In this document: in pieces, positions 63,101-64,000 of the stretch
Numbering within the stretch: the first letter of the stretch is position 1
Layout: every line of letters begins with the position of its first letter
From: Halomonas sp. H10-9-1
Lineage (GTDB): Bacteria > Pseudomonadota > Gammaproteobacteria > Pseudomonadales > Halomonadaceae
Direction: 5' to 3'
DNA: 64,000 bases
Assembly (NCBI RefSeq): GCF_040147005.1
Contig: NZ_JAMSHO010000001.1
Coordinates: 1,426,001-1,490,000 of the forward strand
Made by a program: the position numbers and the translations under genes
The notes under the pieces: generated by a model
What the model was told of the DNA's origin: nothing
Seen by the model: the letters and a program-made list of their open reading frames with translations, nothing else
The model's database searches: none

Positions 63101-64000
63101 TCGGAGGCGCCGTTTTGGCCAGCGCCGAGCGGGCGGCGAAACTCGCGCTGCCAGCGCGCCAGTAGCGCCTGGCGCTTGAGACGGTCGAGGCCGGCGAGCA
63201 GGCTGGGGCCCAGGCCCGGTGGACGCAGGGCGTTGCCGAATCGCTCGCGCAGTGCGGTGGCGCTACCCGGGCCAGTCAATGCGGGGTGGATGGCGCCCAG
63301 CGAGGTCTCTTCGGCCAGCGTGCGTTGGCCCTCCAGGCTGATCAGGAAATCCATGAACAGGCTCGCGTTTTCCGGGTTCGGCGCGCGACGCGGCACGAAG
63401 GCCAGGCGCTGGCTGACCAGGGCGTAGTCATCGGGAATGATCATCTCGAGATCCGGGGCCGCCGCCACGATGGGGGCGGCATAGCTGCCGAGCAGGTTGT
63501 AGCCGACCAGGAAACGACCCTCAGCAAGGCCATCGAGCATCGCCCCGGTGGTCTCCACCAGCTCCGCCTCGACGCCACCCAGGGCGGCCACCAGATCCCA
63601 GTAGCGCGGCGAGAGTCGCGACTCCTGCATGGCATAGGCATAGCCTGCGCCGCTGCGCACCGGGTCATAGCTGGCCACGCGTCCCGCCAGTGGCTGGCGC
63701 TGGGTATGCAGCAGCGCCAGCAGTTCGGCGTGGTTGCGTGGTGGGGGGGCGAGCTCTGCCAGCTCGCGGCGAACCACCATGACGATGGGCTCGAAGGTGA
63801 AGGCGACCAGCTCGTCGCGCCAGCGCGCCCAGGCCGGCCAGGTGTCGAGGTGCGGGCTGTCGAGCGCTCGGGCGTGGCCCTCGTTGGCCAGCGCGAACTG
63901 CCAGGGCATGGCCGAGGAGATCAAGACGTCAACCTCGTCGGGGTGTGCGAGGAAGCGCTCATGCAGCGCCAGGGTGGTGAGGTTCCGGTAGCGCAGCTCG
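63097..64000 (-). CDS. ABC-type extracellular solute-binding protein, 5' end missing
   Basis: The visible 300 or so residues continue past the window edge ([16 protein letters not shown]). The segment from [17 protein letters not shown] and the [23 protein letters not shown] region resemble iron(III)- or thiamine-type binding proteins of the PBP2 class. The signal peptide is outside the window. Its TAG stop overlaps the cobA TAG by three bases, tail to tail. The ligand is not identifiable from sequence. Confidence 0.75.
   Translation of the reverse strand, partial: ELRYRNLTTLALHERFLAHPDEVDVLISSAMPWQFALANEGHARALDSPHLDTWPAWARWRDELVAFTFEPIVMVVRRELAELAPPPRNHAELLALLHTQRQPLAGRVASYDPVRSGAGYAYAMQESRLSPRYWDLVAALGGVEAELVETTGAMLDGLAEGRFLVGYNLLGSYAAPIVAAAPDLEMIIPDDYALVSQRLAFVPRRAPNPENASLFMDFLISLEGQRTLAEETSLGAIHPALTGPGSATALRERFGNALRPPGLGPSLLAGLDRLKRQALLARWQREFRRPLGAGQNGASD

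Overview
This window is an unbroken stretch of core chromosome from a high-GC gammaproteobacterium. Gene order follows the Pseudomonas/Oceanospirillales pattern (lpt-rpoN-pts, mla-murA-his, rplM-rpsI-petABC-sspAB, the division and cell-wall cluster, lpxC-secA-argJ). The strong G/C third-position bias and the mix of genes suggest a halophilic Halomonas-like species (Halomonadaceae); that assignment is inference. I see no phage, insertion sequence, CRISPR array or tRNA.

Layout. Positions 1-8.0 kb run leftward as one envelope/nitrogen-PTS locus: calcium/sodium exchanger, kdsD, kdsC, lptC, lptA, lptB, rpoN, hpf, ptsN, rapZ and the start of npr. From 8.1 to 14.9 kb a rightward operon carries mlaFEDCB, ibaG, murA, hisG and hisD. 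From 15 to 19 kb lie a DegS/AlgW-type periplasmic protease, a Nif3-like protein, zapG and zapE. Positions 19.1-24.3 kb hold a heptamer-repeat element, rplM-rpsI, the cytochrome bc1 genes petABC, and sspA-sspB. Positions 24.4-27.7 kb run leftward: dolP-like, diaA, yraN, lpoA. Then come rsmI, RNase P RNA and the full division/peptidoglycan cluster (rsmH, ftsL, ftsI, murE, murF, mraY, murD, ftsW, murG, murC, ddl, ftsQ, ftsA, ftsZ, 29-45.7 kb), lpxC, a second heptamer-repeat element, a DciA-like gene, a small secreted-type ORF, secA, argJ and a Nudix-ThiE fusion. The last 11 kb is more variable: an NCS2 permease, phhB-phhC, recQ, a diguanylate cyclase, cfa, a Na+-dependent transporter, cobA and the 3' part of a solute-binding protein gene.

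Main points of interest. (1) A 122-codon ORF directly upstream of secA has a signal-peptide-like N-terminus and ends with R-R-G-P-P six residues before its last residue, resembling SecM-type arrest motifs; a hairpin lies between it and secA. (2) Two intergenic elements, after zapE and after lpxC, share one plan: a 15-nt GC hairpin, four degenerate heptamers, a spacer hairpin, then exactly ten perfect heptamers in inverted orientation. The heptamer sequences differ, yet each array is complementary to its own left arm. (3) The 3' ends of rpoN and of the GGDEF gene are each partly duplicated just past their stop codons. (4) Several leaders or promoters contain striking dyads: cfa (Shine-Dalgarno sequestration), ftsQ-ftsA, lpxC, and a RutR-like half-site before the NCS2 permease.
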